Origin: Pseudomonadota bacterium
Lineage (GTDB): Bacteria > Pseudomonadota > Alphaproteobacteria > Rhizobiales > Xanthobacteraceae
DNA length: 53,112 nucleotides
Assembly (NCBI GenBank): GCA_021811945.1
Contig: JAKAPE010000002.1
Span: 1-53,112, forward strand
Direction: 5' to 3'
This document shows positions 9,911-20,352 of this stretch, one piece after another (the stretch's first letter is position 1; every line of letters begins with the position of its first letter). The notes below the pieces were generated by a model, which was not told where the DNA came from, did no database searches, and worked only from the letters and a program-made list of their open reading frames with translations. Made by a program: the position numbers and the translations under genes.

Positions 9911-11551
9911 ATGACCGCCGCGCCACCTTTCGACACGCACGAGGTTTTCAACCAATCGCCACCTTACGAAGACGTCGATCTCTATGCGAGCGACGCAGCG
10001 CTGTCGGAAGCCGTGAAAGCCAACGGCGCCGACAACGAGGCGGGCTTGCTGACCGCCTTCGGCCGCCAATGGGGCATGGCGGAGATGCTCGGCGTGGGAA
10101 GGCAGGCCAACGAGAATCCGCCAAAGCTGCAAAACTTCGACGCCAAGGGCCATCGCCGTGACAGCATCGAGTTCCACCCGGCCTACCATCGCCTGATGCG
10201 CGAGAGCGTGGCGGCCGGGCTGCACGCTTCGACCTGGACAGGTTCCGGTAAACGTGCCGAAGCGCCTGCGGAGGTCGTACGGGCGGCGCGCTACTATATG
10301 GCGGCGCAGGTGGAGGCCGGGCATCTGTGCCCGATCACCATGACGCGAGCGGCGCTCGCTGCACTCGCTGCGGAACCGGCGCTGCTCGCGCAAGTGGCGC
10401 CGAAAGTCGTGAGCGCACGGTACGACCCGCGTTTCATTCCGTGGTGGGAAAAGTCGGGAATGACGCTGGGCATGGGCATGACGGAAAAGCAAGGCGGCAC
10501 CGACGTGCGCGCCAATGCCACCACGGCCACGCCGAATGGAGATGGCTTTACCCTCACCGGCCACAAATGGTTCCTGTCGGCGCCGATGTGCGACGCTTTT
10601 CTGGTACTGGCGCAGGCGCCGGGCGGGCTCACCTGCTTTTTCATGCCGCGGTTCAAGCCGGACGGCAGCGTTAACGCACTGCGCCTGCAGCGGCTCAAAG
10701 ACAAGCTCGGCAATCGGTCAAACGCTTCGAGCGAAGTCGAGTTCGCCGGCGCCTTTGCCTGGCGCGTCGGCGATGAGGGTGCCGGCGTGCGCACCATCAT
10801 CCAGATGGTGCAGTTGACGCGCCTCGATTGCGTCCTTGCTTCGGCCGGCTTCATGCGCATGGCGCTGGCGCAGGCGGTGCACCATTGCCGCCATCGCACC
10901 GTCTTCCAGAAGCGTCTTTACGACCAGCCGATGATGCGGACGGTGCTCGCGGACCTGGCACTGGAGATGGAAGGCGCACTCGCGCTCGCGATGCGGCTTG
11001 CGCGCGCCTTCGACTGCGCCGCCGACGACCCGCGTGAAGCCGCCTATGCGCGCGCCGTCACGCCGGCGGCGAAGTATTGGGTCTGCAAGACCGCGCCCGG
11101 CTTCATCTACGAAGCCATGGAGTGCCTCGGGGGCAACGGCTATGTCGAAGAAAGCATGCTGCCGCGGCTCTTTCGCGAGGCGCCGGTCAATGCCATCTGG
11201 GAAGGTTCCGGAAATGTCATGTGCCTCGACGTGCTGCGGGCGCTCAGGCGCGAGGAGGATGTGGCGGCTCTGTTTGGCGCGCTCGGACGCGAGGCGTTAG
11301 AATTGGCCGGAGAAGAGGCGATCGGCTTTGCGCCCACGCACGTCGCAAACGAGGCCGAAGCGCGCCTCATAGTAGGAAGATTAGCCGTCATGGCGGCGGC
11401 GGCGGCACTCGCCGCGAGCGCGCCGCCGGCGGTGACGGAGGCTTATGTGCGCACGCGGCTGCTTCGGCCGCATGCCGCCTTGTACGGCAGTGACCGGCTC
11501 GACGCAGCGACCATCGATCTCGTGTTGCAGCGCGCGCTTCCGGAGGCGTGA
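9911..11551 (+). CDS. aidB: Acyl-CoA dehydrogenase, AidB family (DNA alkylation response protein)
   Basis: HEVFNQSPPYEDVDLYASDAAL, GMGMTEKQGGTDVRANATTA, GHKWFLSAPMCDAFLVLAQAPGGLTCFF, ECLGGNGYVEESMLPRLFREAPVNAIWEGSGNVMCLDVLRAL. Confidence 0.93.
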   Translation: MTAAPPFDTHEVFNQSPPYEDVDLYASDAALSEAVKANGADNEAGLLTAFGRQWGMAEMLGVGRQANENPPKLQNFDAKGHRRDSIEFHPAYHRLMRESVAAGLHASTWTGSGKRAEAPAEVVRAARYYMAAQVEAGHLCPITMTRAALAALAAEPALLAQVAPKVVSARYDPRFIPWWEKSGMTLGMGMTEKQGGTDVRANATTATPNGDGFTLTGHKWFLSAPMCDAFLVLAQAPGGLTCFFMPRFKPDGSVNALRLQRLKDKLGNRSNASSEVEFAGAFAWRVGDEGAGVRTIIQMVQLTRLDCVLASAGFMRMALAQAVHHCRHRTVFQKRLYDQPMMRTVLADLALEMEGALALAMRLARAFDCAADDPREAAYARAVTPAAKYWVCKTAPGFIYEAMECLGGNGYVEESMLPRLFREAPVNAIWEGSGNVMCLDVLRALRREEDVAALFGALGREALELAGEEAIGFAPTHVANEAEARLIVGRLAVMAAAAALAASAPPAVTEAYVRTRLLRPHAALYGSDRLDAATIDLVLQRALPEA

Positions 11552-11601
11552 GGTGGATGATCTTCAACGATTGGCGCGCGAGGCTTTGTGCCTCCGCGCG
11601 A

Positions 11602-12075
11602 TCAAGCCGGCGTGCAGCGCTTCAGCCAATCGAGCGCCCCCTGCAAAATGTAGGCGGCGGCATGCTGGTCAATGACGGCTTTGCGCTTTTCGCGGCTGGC
11701 ATCCGCCGCAATGAGGGCTCGCTCGACCGCGGCGGTCGATAATCGCTCATCCCACAGCGCGATGGGAAGCGCTGTGACGGCGGCGAGATTCTTGGCGAAG
11801 GCCCGAGTCGCCTGCGCCCGCGGGCCCTCCGTTCCGTTCATGTTGATCGGCAGCCCGAGCACGAAGCCGGCGGCGCGCCGCTCGTCGGTCAGCGCCAGCA
11901 GGTGTCGCACATCGCTGCTGAAGCGCTTGCGCAAAATTGTCTCGACAGGCGCCGCCAAGCGGCGGTCGGGATCGCTCGCTGCAACCCCGATGGTCTTGGT
12001 GCCGAGATCAAGCCCGATCAAGCCGCCGCGCGGCGGCAACAAGACGGCGGCCTCGGCGAGGGAAACGACCGGCAT
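11602..12075 (-). CDS. ruvX: Holliday junction resolvase RuvX (YqgF)
   Basis: LIGLDLGTKTIGVAASDPDRRLAAPVETI, LGLPINMNGTEGPRAQATRAFA, LWDERLSTAAVERALI. Confidence 0.95.
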   Translation of the reverse strand: MPVVSLAEAAVLLPPRGGLIGLDLGTKTIGVAASDPDRRLAAPVETILRKRFSSDVRHLLALTDERRAAGFVLGLPINMNGTEGPRAQATRAFAKNLAAVTALPIALWDERLSTAAVERALIAADASREKRKAVIDQHAAAYILQGALDWLKRCTPA

Positions 12076-12191
12076 CGCGCCGCGTTAGCATGCCCGGCTG
12101 CCCGCGGCCAACGTGCTGCCTTTCCTGCGCCAGCAAGGTCGCCCGGGCGGCAAGCCTGCAAGCCGGGCCGGCATTTGAAGTAGATGCGCAC

Positions 12192-12227
12192 AAAAAACAC
12201 AACGCCCGCGCGAGGCGGGCGTTGTGT
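12192..12227 (-). terminator. Intrinsic terminator for the DUF1127 gene
   Basis: Perfect 13-bp stem acacaacgcccgc/gcgggcgttgtgt, followed by a T run on the minus strand (aaaaaa on plus). Confidence 0.85.
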
Positions 12228-12245
12228 CGCGAAAGATGTGTGCAG

Positions 12246-12476
12246 TCAGCTATGCGCGTGCTTGCGAATAATTGGCGGGCTATGCCACCGGACGTCACCG
12301 CCGTGTTCCGCGCGAGCTTCGCGAGCTTGATGAGCGTGCTCATGGGCGATCCGCGGAATATCCGAACGGGTAATCCCAATATCTGCAAGCTCTCGATCAG
12401 TGAGAGGCGAAAGCTCCTCGATTGCCGTGCCGTAACGCCTCCAGGCCTCGAAGGAGCGGACAATGAACCCGAACAT
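12246..12476 (-). CDS. DUF1127 domain-containing small protein
   Basis: MFGFIVRSFEAWRRYGTAIEELSPLTDRELADIGITRSDIPRIA. Confidence 0.85.
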   Translation of the reverse strand: MFGFIVRSFEAWRRYGTAIEELSPLTDRELADIGITRSDIPRIAHEHAHQAREARAEHGGDVRWHSPPIIRKHAHS

Positions 12477-12787
12477 GGCCTTATCCTTTCCCCGACTGCG
12501 CTCCTCGCCGCGGTCGGAAACCTTCGTAAAAGAAAATACGAAGTTATGTGCAGTGCACAATATATTTTGCTGCAGTGCAGCTAAGAATTAAACGCATATC
12601 CTAATGCCTTGAATTAATGTGATTTTAATCACCATGACCCATCGATTCGCTTCCGGAAAACGACCCGCAGTCGGCGGTGCTATTGACTGTAATTCCGCCA
12701 CAACATCACCCCTTCTCTGCCGCAGTCGGCTTCTCATATGCAGGCTGTGTTGCACGTTGTGTGCGTGTTGAGTCGGGGGTGTTTGCA

Positions 12788-12988
12788 ATGGGGACTATCC
12801 AAGATCACCGGCGCTGCGCGGAAGAATGCGTCGCAAGGGCGCAGCGCTCGGCTGACGACAATGACAAGGCTCTGTGGTTGACCTTGGCGCAGTCATGGGT
12901 GCGCTTGGCCGAGCACGCTGCGCGTTCCACCGCGGCGCTGGATATTGGCTCCGTGCGGCAGGGCGATAGGGCGCCGGATGGAATGTGA
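12788..12988 (+). CDS. Small hypothetical protein
   Basis: MGTIQDHRRCAEECVARAQRSADDNDKALWLTLAQSWVRLAEHAARS; helical, typical of small conserved Rhizobiales proteins. Confidence 0.6.
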   Translation: MGTIQDHRRCAEECVARAQRSADDNDKALWLTLAQSWVRLAEHAARSTAALDIGSVRQGDRAPDGM

Positions 12989-13154
12989 AATCCGAGGAGG
13001 CTGCGCAGGATCGGTTTGTTAAAGCCGAATCGGCTTTTTCTCGCTTGGGGTTGGAACCGCATGTGGGCGGCGGGCTCTTTGCACCGCGCCTACCGCTGCA
13101 CAACCTATTCGGCCGAGTGCGGATCGCGGACTGGGGAGTCGCGCTGTGCTCGAC

Positions 13155-13460
13155 CTACTGTCCGTGGCCCGCGAGTACTGTACGGCAGGCCACGCTAATG
13201 CGCAGCCGGTGCGCCTGGAGGCAATCGAGGACCGCGAATATGTCCGTCGATTGATCGTCCTTCACCAGCTTCCGGCAGTACCGCATCACGTCCGGATGGC
13301 ATGCGGCTCGTTCTCTGTGGGTTCCCTGTCCGGGCGGAGGTTGCGCCGACCGGGACGCCGCGACCGCCGTCGCCACCGTCATCGCCACCGTCATCGCCAC
13401 CGTCATCGCCAGGGCGATCACGAAGGCGGATCCGCGTAAAACGGGGCGTGCTTGCAGCAT
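13155..13460 (-). CDS. Exported Cys-rich small protein
   Basis: Signal peptide with TVAMTVAMTVATAVA, then ACHPDVMRYCRKLV...LDCLQAHRLRISVACRTVL. Confidence 0.6.
   Translation of the reverse strand: MLQARPVLRGSAFVIALAMTVAMTVAMTVATAVAASRSAQPPPGQGTHRERAACHPDVMRYCRKLVKDDQSTDIFAVLDCLQAHRLRISVACRTVLAGHGQ
13371..13410. repeat. 12-bp tandem repeat (cgccaccgtcat x3 plus partial) in signal-peptide coding region
   Basis: Read directly from sequence. Confidence 0.95.
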
Positions 13461-13742
13461 GGTCTCTTCCCTCTTTATCTTCTCTCCGCTGCGCGGGGGG
13501 CTTTATCTCATATTCCGCCATGTCGCGTCGGCGTATCTGTGTGAATCTCGCACGATTTCTGGCGCATGTGACACCACCGCAACGATCGTGCAGACGATGA
13601 CGGCTCCTAGGCCAGCAGCAACAGCCAAAGCAGCACCGCGGCACCGGTCCGCGAGCTTCGCCATGACGAAACGATAGGTAACCCCGATGATCGCGCTCAA
13701 TGCTTGCGCAATCGCACACTGCGGCGATAAATCTGGCAGCTA

Positions 13743-13818
13743 GGGCGGTTAGCTCAGATGGTAGAGCGTCTGCTTTACACGCAGGATGTCGGCGGTTCGA
13801 GTCCGTCACCGCCCACCA
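13743..13818 (+). tRNA. tRNA-Val (anticodon TAC), CCA encoded
   Basis: Acceptor gggcggt/accgccc, D-arm gctcagatggtagagc, anticodon arm tctgc-tttacac-gcagg, T-loop ttcgagt, 3' CCA. Confidence 0.96.
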
Positions 13819-13860
13819 TCAGATGACCCTGGTCATCAGATGGCGAGAACCCAGATGACA

Positions 13861-13887
13861 GAGGACGGAAGACGACCTTCCGTCCTC
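13861..13887. repeat. 11-bp inverted repeat (gaggacggaag/cttccgtcctc) between tRNA-Val and HU
   Basis: Perfect arms, 5-nt loop; no clear T-run. Confidence 0.6.
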
Positions 13888-13900
13888 CGTCATCCGATCC

Positions 13901-14194
13901 TTAGATCGCCTCCTTGAGCTCCTTCGAGGCGCGGAAGGCGACCTTCTTGCTCGCCTTGATCTGAATGGCCTCGCCGGTAGCGGGATTGCGGCCCATGCGC
14001 GCGGCGCGCTTCCTCACTTGCAGAATGCCGAGGCCGCCGATGCGGATGCGCTCGCCTTTTTTGAGGTGTTTGACAATCTGACCCACCAGATCGCCGAGGA
14101 TGGCTTCTGCCTGCTTTTTCGTAAGTTCGTTGTCCTCCGCAAGGCTTGCCGCAAGGTGCTTCAAAGTAACGGTCGTAACTGGTTTGCTTGCCAT
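13901..14194 (-). CDS. HU family DNA-binding protein
   Basis: LTKKQAEAILGDLVGQIVKHLKKGERIRIGGLGILQVRKRAARMGRNPATGEAIQIKASKKVAFRASKELKEAI. Confidence 0.97.
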   Translation of the reverse strand: MASKPVTTVTLKHLAASLAEDNELTKKQAEAILGDLVGQIVKHLKKGERIRIGGLGILQVRKRAARMGRNPATGEAIQIKASKKVAFRASKELKEAI

Positions 14195-14426
14195 TTGAAC
14201 CTCCTCGATGACGCGATGGCAATTGAGAAACGCGCCCTCACCACAAACGCGTTAGACGATTCGGCTGGGGCTGGCCACGCTTGTTTTGCCGATTCCACCG
14301 ATGTTTTTCGCGCTGTCGGGGTATCTGGGCCCGTCGTGCCGCGTGCACAAGACGCCCGCGCGGCCCATTTTTCGGCGCAATCCTTGACTTGCCGGGAGGT
14401 GGGTCTTAACTGCGCAGCGCGCCCGC

Positions 14427-14503
14427 GGGGGCGTAGCTCAGTTGGTTAGAGCGTCGGCCTGTCACGCCGAAGGTCGCGGGTTCGAGTCCCGTCGCTCCCG
14501 CCA
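14427..14503 (+). tRNA. tRNA-Asp (anticodon GTC), CCA encoded
   Basis: Acceptor gggggcg/cgctccc (one G-U), D-arm gctcagttggttagagc, anticodon arm tcggc-ctgtcac-gccga, T-loop ttcgagt, CCA. Confidence 0.96.
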
Positions 14504-14783
14504 GTGATTTCAAGTATTTAGCAGCCTGAAGCCCGCGTCGTTTCCGAAGCGCGGCCGCCGCGCTTGTCTCATCGTTCCACGACCCTCAGCTGGGCAAATG
14601 CACAGCTCATCTTGCACCTTTTTGTGCACTGCGCTAAAGGTCGCCGCGTTCCGTTTTCCGGCGTCAATCCGCAAAGATATTGGGGCAAATCGGCGCAGAC
14701 CTCGCGGATGCGGAACCGCGCTTTGGGAAGCATGCTTGAACGAGACGGAGGCTCCCGCAAGGGATCGGCCGGAGGCACTGCCG

Positions 14784-15161
14784 ATGACTCAGTCGCTCAA
14801 CCAGTTGCTGCTCGCCTACCTGCCGCTCGTCGTCTTCATTGCGGTCGCCGCCGCGATCGGCGTTGCGATGCTGATTATGCCGTTCATGATGGCCTACAGG
14901 CAGCCCGACGCGGAAAAGCTGTCGGCCTACGAATGCGGCTTCAACGCCTTCGACGATGCCCGCATGAAATTCGACGTGCGTTTCTACCTGGTCGCCATTC
15001 TTTTCATCATTTTCGATCTCGAGGTCACTTTTCTGTTTCCCTGGGCGGTCGCGTTCCGTCAGCTCGGCCTGTTCGGCTTCTGGTCGATGATGCTGTTTCT
15101 TGCCGTACTCACGGTCGGGTTTATCTACGAATGGAAGAAGGGAGCGCTCGAATGGAGCTGA
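14784..15161 (+). CDS. nuoA: NADH-quinone oxidoreductase subunit A
   Basis: [45 protein letters not shown]. Start trimmed to MTQSLNQLL. Confidence 0.97.
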   Translation: MTQSLNQLLLAYLPLVVFIAVAAAIGVAMLIMPFMMAYRQPDAEKLSAYECGFNAFDDARMKFDVRFYLVAILFIIFDLEVTFLFPWAVAFRQLGLFGFWSMMLFLAVLTVGFIYEWKKGALEWS

Positions 15162-15721
15162 GCGAACCCGCGATCCTCATGCCACCCGAGAAACTGGGGG
15201 CCGCGCCCGCCAGCAAGCCGGGCGGGAAGGACTCGTTTTTCGTCGGCCTCAACAACGAGCTTGCCGACAAGGGATTCCTTGTCACGGCGGTCGACGACCT
15301 TATCGCCTGGGCGCGTACCGGCTCGCTGATGTGGATGACGTTCGGCCTCGCCTGCTGCGCCGTCGAGATGATGCAGATGTCGATGCCGCGCTATGACGCC
15401 GAACGCTTCGGCTTCGCCCCGCGCGCCTCGCCGCGACAGGCGGATGTGATGATCGTCGCCGGCACGCTGACCAACAAGATGGCGCCCGCGCTGCGCAAGG
15501 TCTACGACCAGATGCCGGAGCCGCGTTACGTCATCTCCATGGGATCGTGCGCCAACGGCGGAGGCTATTATCACTATTCGTACGCGGTGGTGCGGGGCTG
15601 CGACCGGATCGTGCCGGTCGATATCTATGTCCCTGGCTGTCCGCCGACCGCCGAGGCGCTGCTCTACGGGGTGCTCCTCTTGCAGAAGAAGATCCGCCGC
15701 ACCGCCACGATTGAGCGCTGA
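15152..15721 (+). CDS. nuoB: NADH-quinone oxidoreductase subunit B
   Basis: [85 protein letters not shown]. Start trimmed to MELSEPAIL. Confidence 0.98.
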   Translation: MELSEPAILMPPEKLGAAPASKPGGKDSFFVGLNNELADKGFLVTAVDDLIAWARTGSLMWMTFGLACCAVEMMQMSMPRYDAERFGFAPRASPRQADVMIVAGTLTNKMAPALRKVYDQMPEPRYVISMGSCANGGGYYHYSYAVVRGCDRIVPVDIYVPGCPPTAEALLYGVLLLQKKIRRTATIER

Positions 15722-15724
15722 ATC

Positions 15725-16351
15725 ATGGATGATACGCTCGACACACTCGGCCGCACCATCGCGGAGGCGCTTGCCCCTTCGGTCGCCGGCTACGCTCTGG
15801 CGCACCACGAACTGACGGTAAGTGCGGAGGCGCAAGACATTGTGGCTGTCATGCGCTTTTTGCGCGACGATCCGCGCTGTCTGTTCTGGTGCATCATCGA
15901 CGTGACCGCGGTCGACTGGCCGGGCCGCGAGCGACGCTTCGACGTCGTCTACCATCTGCTGTCGCCGAAGCACAATTTCCGCATCCGCGTGAAAATCGCG
16001 ACCGACGAGACGACGCCGGTGCCGTCGATCATCGAGGTGTATCCCGGCGCCGACTGGTTCGAGCGCGAGACCTACGACCTTTACGGCGTCGTCTTCACCG
16101 GTCATCCCGACATGCGGCGGCTGCTCACGGACTACGGCTTCGAGGGCCATCCGCTACGCAAGGACTTTCCGCTCACCGGCTTCGTCGAAGTGCGCTATGA
16201 CGACGAGCTCAAGCGCGTGGTCTATGCGCCGGTGCGTCTGGCGCAGGAATTCCGCAACTTCGATTTTCTCTCGCCGTGGGAGGGCACGGACTATGTGCTG
16301 CCTGGCGACGAGAAAGCGGGGAAGATCGGCCCCACGGGACAGGGATCGTGA
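15725..16351 (+). CDS. nuoC: NADH-quinone oxidoreductase subunit C
   Basis: [73 protein letters not shown]. Confidence 0.97.
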   Translation: MDDTLDTLGRTIAEALAPSVAGYALAHHELTVSAEAQDIVAVMRFLRDDPRCLFWCIIDVTAVDWPGRERRFDVVYHLLSPKHNFRIRVKIATDETTPVPSIIEVYPGADWFERETYDLYGVVFTGHPDMRRLLTDYGFEGHPLRKDFPLTGFVEVRYDDELKRVVYAPVRLAQEFRNFDFLSPWEGTDYVLPGDEKAGKIGPTGQGS

Positions 16352-16353
16352 AT

Positions 16354-16809
16354 ATGCGGCCGACGCTGAAGCCAGGCATAGCTCATCGCCTCGTCTACAC
16401 GATCCCTGAGAACAAGACCGTTCCCTACACCTTTCCGGAATCGCCGGTTATCGCGTCGATGCCGAAGGTATTTGCCACGGGCTTCATGATCGTGCTGATC
16501 GAGTGGGCGTGCGCGGAACTGCTCGCTCCGCACCTTGATGCAGGCGAGGGAAGCCTCGGCGTGCACATCGATGTGAGCCACCGCGCGGCAACGCCTCCCG
16601 GCATGACGGTGACGGTCGACGCCAAGTGCGTGGCAGTTGCCGGCCCGCGGCTGACCTTCGAGGTCGAGGCCCACGACGGCATCGATCTCATCAGCGAGGG
16701 CCGCCACGAGCGTTTCGTGGTCATGTGGGACAAGTTCAATGCCCGGGTAGCGGCCAAGGCGGCGAGGGCCGCGCGAGCCGCACCGCTCGAAGCGGTAGCG
16801 AGCAAGTAG
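16354..16809 (+). CDS. Thioesterase family (hot-dog fold, FlK-like) protein inside the nuo operon
   Basis: MRPTLKPGIAHRLVYTIPENKTVPYTFPES..MPKVFATGFMIVLIEWACAELLAPHLDAGEGSLGVHIDVSHRAATPPGMTVTVDAKC; alternative GTG start at 16348 overlapping the nuoC stop. Confidence 0.75.
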   Translation: MRPTLKPGIAHRLVYTIPENKTVPYTFPESPVIASMPKVFATGFMIVLIEWACAELLAPHLDAGEGSLGVHIDVSHRAATPPGMTVTVDAKCVAVAGPRLTFEVEAHDGIDLISEGRHERFVVMWDKFNARVAAKAARAARAAPLEAVASK

Positions 16810-16827
16810 GCGCACGGGGCTTCATCC

Positions 16828-18018
16828 ATGAATGTGCAGAACGAGCGCAGTTTCACCATCAACTTCGGGCCGCAGCATCCGGCCGCGCACGGGGTGTTGC
16901 GCCTGGTGCTCGAACTGGACGGCGAAGTCGTGGAGCGCGTAGATCCGCACGTCGGGCTGCTCCACCGCGGCACTGAAAAGCTGATCGAACACAAGACCTT
17001 TCTGCAGGCGATCCCCTATTTCGACCGTCTCGACTATGTTGCGCCGATCAACCAGGAGCACGCCTTCTGCCTCGCCGCAGAAAAGCTCCTCGACCTGAAA
17101 ATTCCCAAGCGCGCGCAGGTGATTCGCGTGCTCTATTGCGAGATCGGTCGGCTCCTGTCGCACCTTCTCAACGTCACCACGCAGGCCATGGATGTCGGCG
17201 CCCTCACGCCGCCGCTGTGGGGCTTTGAGGAACGCGAGCGGCTGATGGGTTTTTACGAGCGCGCCTCGGGCGCGCGCATGCATGCGGCCTATTTTCGCAT
17301 CGGCGGGGTGCATCAGGATCTGCCGCCGAAGCTCATCGACGACATCGAGGCGTTCTGCGACCCGTTTCTGAAAGTGTGCGACGATATCGAAGTGCTGCTG
17401 GCAGAAAACCGCATCTTCCAGCAGCGCAACGTCGATATCGGGGCGATAACGCTGGAAGACGCGTGGGCCTGGGGCTTTTCCGGCGTCATGGTGCGCGCCG
17501 CCGGCGCGGCGTGGGATCTGCGCCGGATGCAGCCCTACGAATGCTATTCCGAGCTGGACTTCGACATTCCCGTGGGCAAGCGCGGCGACAATTACGATCG
17601 CTACTGCGTGCGCATGGAAGAGATGCGCCAGTCGGTGCGCATCATGAAGCAGTGCGTGGAAAGGCTGCGCTCGCCGCAGTTGCAGGGACCCGTCCTCGTG
17701 GACGACAACAAAATCGTGCCGCCGCGCCGCGCGGTGATGAAGCGCTCGATGGAGGCGCTCATCCATCACTTTAAGCTCTACACCGAAGGCTTCCACGTGC
17801 CCGCGGGCGAGGTCTACGCCGCGGTCGAGGCGCCCAAGGGGGAATTTGGCGTCTATCTGGTCGCCGACGGCACCAACCGGCCATACAAGTGCAAGATCCG
17901 CGCGCCGAGCTTCGCCCACCTGCAAGCCATGGATCATCTCTGCCGCGGGCACATGCTGGCGGACGTTTCCGCGATTATTGGCAGCATCGATATCGTGTTT
18001 GGGGAAGTGGACCGATGA
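16828..18018 (+). CDS. nuoD: NADH-quinone oxidoreductase subunit D
   Basis: [61 protein letters not shown]...[33 protein letters not shown]. Confidence 0.98.
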   Translation: MNVQNERSFTINFGPQHPAAHGVLRLVLELDGEVVERVDPHVGLLHRGTEKLIEHKTFLQAIPYFDRLDYVAPINQEHAFCLAAEKLLDLKIPKRAQVIRVLYCEIGRLLSHLLNVTTQAMDVGALTPPLWGFEERERLMGFYERASGARMHAAYFRIGGVHQDLPPKLIDDIEAFCDPFLKVCDDIEVLLAENRIFQQRNVDIGAITLEDAWAWGFSGVMVRAAGAAWDLRRMQPYECYSELDFDIPVGKRGDNYDRYCVRMEEMRQSVRIMKQCVERLRSPQLQGPVLVDDNKIVPPRRAVMKRSMEALIHHFKLYTEGFHVPAGEVYAAVEAPKGEFGVYLVADGTNRPYKCKIRAPSFAHLQAMDHLCRGHMLADVSAIIGSIDIVFGEVDR

Positions 18019-18257
18019 TGCGTGACGTTCTGCTTGGCGGCAGTCTGCTGCTGGCTGTGACTGCGAACGGCGTATTTGCAGAGGATGCGAGCGTCCAGGC
18101 GTATTTGCGGGATGGCTACACAATTGCCGGAGTGTTTCCTTCGTCGGCGGGACCGGGGCTGTTTCTGCAAAAAGGCGCGACGCTGATCGTCTGCTTTGTG
18201 GCAGAAAAGCCCGGTTCGCCTACTCTCGCAACGCGATACTGCAAGCCAGTGAGATAA
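18015..18257 (+). CDS. Small exported hypothetical protein between nuoD and nuoE
   Basis: ATG overlaps nuoD stop (ATGA); [80 protein letters not shown], clear signal peptide. Confidence 0.7.
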   Translation: MMRDVLLGGSLLLAVTANGVFAEDASVQAYLRDGYTIAGVFPSSAGPGLFLQKGATLIVCFVAEKPGSPTLATRYCKPVR

Positions 18258-18270
18258 AGGAAAACTAGCC

Positions 18271-19008
18271 GTGTCTGTCCGCCGCTTAGCCGAAAAGCAA
18301 CCGTCAGCTTTCGCCTTTACGGCCGAAAACCTGGCCTGGGCGAAGGCGCAGATCGCCAAATACCCGTTGGGGCGTCAACGCTCGGCGGTGATCCCGCTGC
18401 TGTGGCGCGCGCAACAGCAGTGCGGCGGCTGGCTGCCGCAGAAGGCGATCGAGGCGGTGGCCGACATGCTCGGCATGGCGAAGATCCGCGCGCTCGAAGT
18501 GGCGACGTTTTACACCATGTTCAACCTCGAGCCGGTCGGGCGTTTTCATGTGCAGCTTTGCGGCACGACGCCGTGCATGCTGCGCGGCTCCGAGGAGCTG
18601 AAAAAAGCCCTGCGGCGGCTGATCGGCAAGGAGAATCGTGTCAGCGCCGACGGGGCGTTCTTGTGGACCGAAGTCGAGTGCCTGGGCGCCTGCGTCAATG
18701 CGCCGATGGTCCAGATTAATGCCGATTATTACGAAGATCTTACGCCGGAGACGCTGACCCGGATCATCAACGATCTCTCGGCAGGACGGACGCCGAAGCC
18801 GGGTCCGCAGATCGACCGCTGCAATTCGGCGCCGATCGGCGGCGAGAGCACGCTGCTCGATCCGTCGCTCTACCTCGGAGAACGCCGGCATCCCGGGGAA
18901 CCGTTGACCGATGCCGAGGGCAAGAAGTCGGGCGAGGCAGCCAACGTTCACGAAGCGCCAATGCCGAGACCGCCGATCGCCAATGCGCCCGACCCGACAC
19001 GCAATTAG
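18271..19008 (+). CDS. nuoE: NADH-quinone oxidoreductase subunit E
   Basis: [89 protein letters not shown]. Confidence 0.97.
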   Translation: MSVRRLAEKQPSAFAFTAENLAWAKAQIAKYPLGRQRSAVIPLLWRAQQQCGGWLPQKAIEAVADMLGMAKIRALEVATFYTMFNLEPVGRFHVQLCGTTPCMLRGSEELKKALRRLIGKENRVSADGAFLWTEVECLGACVNAPMVQINADYYEDLTPETLTRIINDLSAGRTPKPGPQIDRCNSAPIGGESTLLDPSLYLGERRHPGEPLTDAEGKKSGEAANVHEAPMPRPPIANAPDPTRN

Positions 19009-19022
19009 CACGATGCGAAAAA

Positions 19023-20345
19023 ATGCTCGCCGATAAAGACCGCATCTTCAGGAATCTCTACGGTCGGCACGACTGGGGCTTCAAGGGCGCGCGTGCCCGC
19101 GGCGCCTGGGACGGCACCAAAGCCATCCTGCAAAAAGGTCGGGAAGCGCTGGTCAGCGAGATGAAGGCGTCCGGCCAGCGCGGCCGCGGCGGCGCCGGAT
19201 TCCCGACCGGGCTCAAATGGTCGTTCATGCCCAAGCAGGCAGACGACCGTCCGCACTATCTCGTCGTCAACGCCGATGAATCGGAGCCCGGCACCTGCAA
19301 GGATCGCGAGATCATGCGGCACGATCCGCATCTGCTGATCGAGGGCTGCCTGATCGCCGGCGCCGCCATGGATGCCCGTACCTGCTACATCTATATTCGC
19401 GGCGAGTTCATCCGCGAGCGCGAACGACTCGAGGCGGCGATCGCGCAGGCCTACGAAGCGAGGCTTGTCGGCAAGAACAACATCCACGGCTACGACTTCG
19501 ACATCGTCGTCCATCACGGCGCCGGCGCCTATATCTGCGGCGAGGAGACGGCGCTCTTGGAAAGTCTCGAAGGCAAGAAGGGAATGCCGCGTCTGAAGCC
19601 GCCGTTCCCCGCCAATATGGGCCTTTATGGCTGCCCGACGACGGTCAATAATGTCGAGACCATCGCCCAGGTTCCAGACATTATGCGCCGCGGCGCCGCC
19701 TGGTTTGCCGGCATCGGCCGGCCGAACAACACCGGCACCAAGCTCTTTTGCATTTCCGGCCATGTCGAGCGGCCGTGCAATGTCGAAGAGGCGATGGGCA
19801 TTCCGCTGCGCGAACTGATCGAGAAACACGCTGGCGGCGTGTGCGGCGGCTGGAGCAATTTGCTCGCCGTCATTCCGGGCGGCTCGTCGATGCCGCTGGT
19901 CCCTGCCGGGGCCGACCAGGCCGACACCTTGCTGATGGATTTCGACGGATGTCGCGACAAGAAGTCGGCGCTCGGCACCGCAGCAGTGATCGTCATGGAT
20001 AAGTCCGCCGACATCGTGAAGGCGATGGCGCGCATCTCCTATTTCTACAAGCATGAGACCTGCGGCCAGTGCACGCCCTGTCGCGAGGGCATGGGCTGGA
20101 TGTGGCGCGTGCTCACGCGCATGGCCGAGGGGCGGGCGCACAAGCGCGAGATCGATATGCTGTGGGAAGTGACCACCCAAATCGAAGGCCACACCATCTG
20201 CGCCTTCGGCGACGGCGCCGCTTGGCCGGTGCAGGGCCTCATTCGCCACTTCCGGCCGGAGATCGAGCGGCGGATCGATGAGTACACGGCCAATCCCGAT
20301 GCCGGCGGCGTGCTCGATCCGGCCGCGACCGAGGCGGCGGAGTAG
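19023..20345 (+). CDS. nuoF: NADH-quinone oxidoreductase subunit F
   Basis: [76 protein letters not shown]. Confidence 0.98.
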   Translation: MLADKDRIFRNLYGRHDWGFKGARARGAWDGTKAILQKGREALVSEMKASGQRGRGGAGFPTGLKWSFMPKQADDRPHYLVVNADESEPGTCKDREIMRHDPHLLIEGCLIAGAAMDARTCYIYIRGEFIRERERLEAAIAQAYEARLVGKNNIHGYDFDIVVHHGAGAYICGEETALLESLEGKKGMPRLKPPFPANMGLYGCPTTVNNVETIAQVPDIMRRGAAWFAGIGRPNNTGTKLFCISGHVERPCNVEEAMGIPLRELIEKHAGGVCGGWSNLLAVIPGGSSMPLVPAGADQADTLLMDFDGCRDKKSALGTAAVIVMDKSADIVKAMARISYFYKHETCGQCTPCREGMGWMWRVLTRMAEGRAHKREIDMLWEVTTQIEGHTICAFGDGAAWPVQGLIRHFRPEIERRIDEYTANPDAGGVLDPAATEAAE

Positions 20346-20352
20346 GGGGCAC

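Noticed and set aside
9911-11551. aidB between pyrB and ruvX as a novel association
   Set aside because: Oriented opposite to both neighbours and a common stand-alone gene; no evidence of functional linkage.
13503-13700. 65-aa hydrophobic minus ORF (MAKLADRCRGAALAVAAGLGAVIVCTIVAVV...)
   Set aside because: Could be a small membrane protein but no start/RBS or family evidence strong enough to list.
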